The position numbers and the translations under genes are program-made. 64,000 bases of DNA from Mycobacterium sp. 852013-51886_SCH5428379 (GTDB lineage: Bacteria > Actinomycetota > Actinomycetes > Mycobacteriales > Mycobacteriaceae): NCBI RefSeq assembly GCF_001665575.1, contig NZ_LZSU01000013.1, forward strand, positions 25,826-89,825, written 5' to 3'. The notes below the pieces were generated by a model that saw only the letters and a list, made by a program, of their open reading frames with translations, searched no databases and had not been told where the DNA came from. Positions 62,955-64,000 of the stretch are shown one piece after another (positions within the stretch are counted from its first letter, which is position 1; each line of letters begins with the position of its first letter).

Positions 62955-63566
62955 GTGCCTCGTGTGTCACGGCAGCAGAAGGAGCGCAACCGCGAGCGCA
63001 TCGTCGCCGCTGCCAGTGAAGGTTTCAAGGCTCGCGGGATCGACGCTGTGGGCATCGACGAGCTGATGAACGCGGCTGGGATGACCCGCGGTGGTTTCTA
63101 CAATCACTTCTCGTCGAAGGAAGACCTCGCCCTGGAGGTTCTCAATCAAGGCTTCACCGCCTCCCTGGGAACCGTCGACGACCTGATCGGCGCCCACCCG
63201 CGCTCGAGCCGGGCAGCCCTGAACGCCATCATCGACAGCTACCTGACCACGTACCACCGCGACCACCCCGAGGACGGATGCGCGTCCGCCGCTCTCGCCG
63301 CGGACGCCGGGCGGCATGGCGTCCAGGCTCAGGAGGAGTACCGCCGTGGCTTGCAGGGCTACATCGCCGCCATTGCCGAACTACTTCAGGCCGGCGCGCG
63401 GCAGACCGGCACGAAGCTGGATGCACGCAGGGCGCGGGAGCAGGCCATCGCGCTGTTCAGCCAGCTGGTCGGCGCACAGCTCATCGCCCGCGCCATCGCC
63501 CAGGCGGACCCCGCACTTTCCGATGAAGTCCTCGCTGCCAACAGGAAAGAACTCAAACGCGGATGA
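62955..63566 (+). CDS. TetR-family repressor
   Basis: 203 residues. Helix-turn-helix: RERIVAAASEGFKARGIDAV, then LMNAAGMTRGGFYNHFSSKE. The C-terminal domain (DGCASAALAADAGRHG) matches the TetR_C group near NemR-like, electrophile-sensing regulators, with a Cys in the DGCASAAL segment that could be redox active. GTG 62955 has GAGGGG 8 bases before it; GTG 62964 is an alternative. Probably represses itself and the divergent three-gene oxidoreductase operon. Confidence 0.9.
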   Translation: MPRVSRQQKERNRERIVAAASEGFKARGIDAVGIDELMNAAGMTRGGFYNHFSSKEDLALEVLNQGFTASLGTVDDLIGAHPRSSRAALNAIIDSYLTTYHRDHPEDGCASAALAADAGRHGVQAQEEYRRGLQGYIAAIAELLQAGARQTGTKLDARRAREQAIALFSQLVGAQLIARAIAQADPALSDEVLAANRKELKRG

Positions 63567-63625
63567 TCTTGGCGCGCTCCAGCGGGCGCCCCATTTCGCC
63601 GCGGGGGTCGTCGCGGTTTCTCGAC

Positions 63626-64000
63626 CTACGCGGCGGCCGGTGGTGGTTTGGGTTGGTAGGGGGTGTACCACCACCAGTCGGCGCGTTCCCCGGTCGGTCC
63701 GGGGCACGGTTTCACATCCGGTGGAGGTGTGGTGGGTGGCCGGGCGAGAGCGCGGTTGGTCATTCGCTTGCCGGTGGCGTCGGTGACGGCGAGGTGGTCG
63801 GCGGGTCCGGTGAGGGTGATGTCGCCGCGGTGATGGGCGCGGTGGTGGAACGGGCAGACCAGGGCCAGGTTCCTCAGTTCGGTGGGTCCGCCGTCTTCCC
63901 AGTGCTGCAGGTGGTGGGCGTGTAGGCCGCGGGTGGCCCCACAGCCGGGGACCACGCAGGACTGGTCGCGGTGCTCGAGGGCGCGGCGTAGGCGGCGGTT
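63626..64000 (-). CDS. HNH endonuclease-domain protein (13E12 repeat type), C-terminal part
   Basis: 124 residues are visible and the frame runs off the right edge of the window. The HNH core is RDQSCVVPGCGATRGLHAHH ... HWEDGGPTELRNLALVCPFHHRAHH, with CxxC and the paired His. A TrpTrpTyr-rich tail (ADWWWYTPYQPKPPP) is usual for mycobacterial 13E12/DUF222 proteins, a multicopy family of uncertain role. The gene is very GC-rich and likely one of several copies in the genome. Confidence 0.88.
   Translation of the reverse strand, partial: NRRLRRALEHRDQSCVVPGCGATRGLHAHHLQHWEDGGPTELRNLALVCPFHHRAHHRGDITLTGPADHLAVTDATGKRMTNRALARPPTTPPPDVKPCPGPTGERADWWWYTPYQPKPPPAAA

Overview
The window comes from the chromosome of a Mycobacterium, most likely a fast-growing, environmental (Mycolicibacterium-type) species. 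The DNA is very GC-rich and genes often start with GTG or TTG. From the left edge to about 47.5 kb the gene order follows the M. tuberculosis Rv3229c-Rv3193c neighbourhood in reverse. This is recalled knowledge; no search was run.

Layout. 0-8.7 kb: the end of a membrane fatty-acid desaturase, an aldo/keto reductase, rsgA-aroA, an SRAP/YedK-type DNA-protein crosslink protein, two methyltransferases, an SDR and a YbaK-type deacylase. 8.7-12.5 kb: a stress and signalling block with sigH-rshA behind an autoregulatory SigH promoter, the 30-residue ribosomal protein bL37, a biotinylated protein, the kinase PdtaS and whiB1 with a CRP-type site. 12.5-25.4 kb: a lipid kinase, the operon gpm2-entC-GNAT, a ParA ATPase, rhlE, a ferritin-like protein, an MmpS-domain protein, a TetR regulator, a DUF3152 metalloprotease-like protein and moeZ. 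25.4-39.6 kb: genome maintenance (ATL protein, adnA-adnB, nudC, mrx1, uvrD2) with a K+ channel, ending in whiB7 behind a leader with an upstream ORF and an attenuator. 39.6-47.5 kb: an ABC1 kinase, an orphan cyclodehydratase-like protein, a DUF2342 protein, a PDZ-Lon protease and a UPF0182 membrane protein.

From 47.5 kb the content looks accessory. A large AfsR/SARP-type regulator faces a flavin oxidase across an array of CTTGG boxes spaced 11 bp. Then come an initiator tRNA with a textbook terminator, a PutP-type symporter, and a tightly overlapping six-gene cluster (MetNIQ-like ABC transporter, amidohydrolase, acyl-CoA-dehydrogenase-like protein, NtaA/DszA-type monooxygenase). That cluster reads as uptake and oxidative breakdown of a small organosulfur or related compound. 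The right end has a TetR repressor divergent from a three-gene oxidoreductase operon, and part of a 13E12/HNH-type gene.

Most notable beyond the genes: three copies of a 56-57 bp nested inverted repeat, each 10-21 bases after a stop codon and in the same orientation as that gene; a possible terminator/antiterminator switch in the whiB7 leader; the SARP box array; and a recurring -10 hexamer placed 6-7 bases before start codons, implying many leaderless mRNAs.
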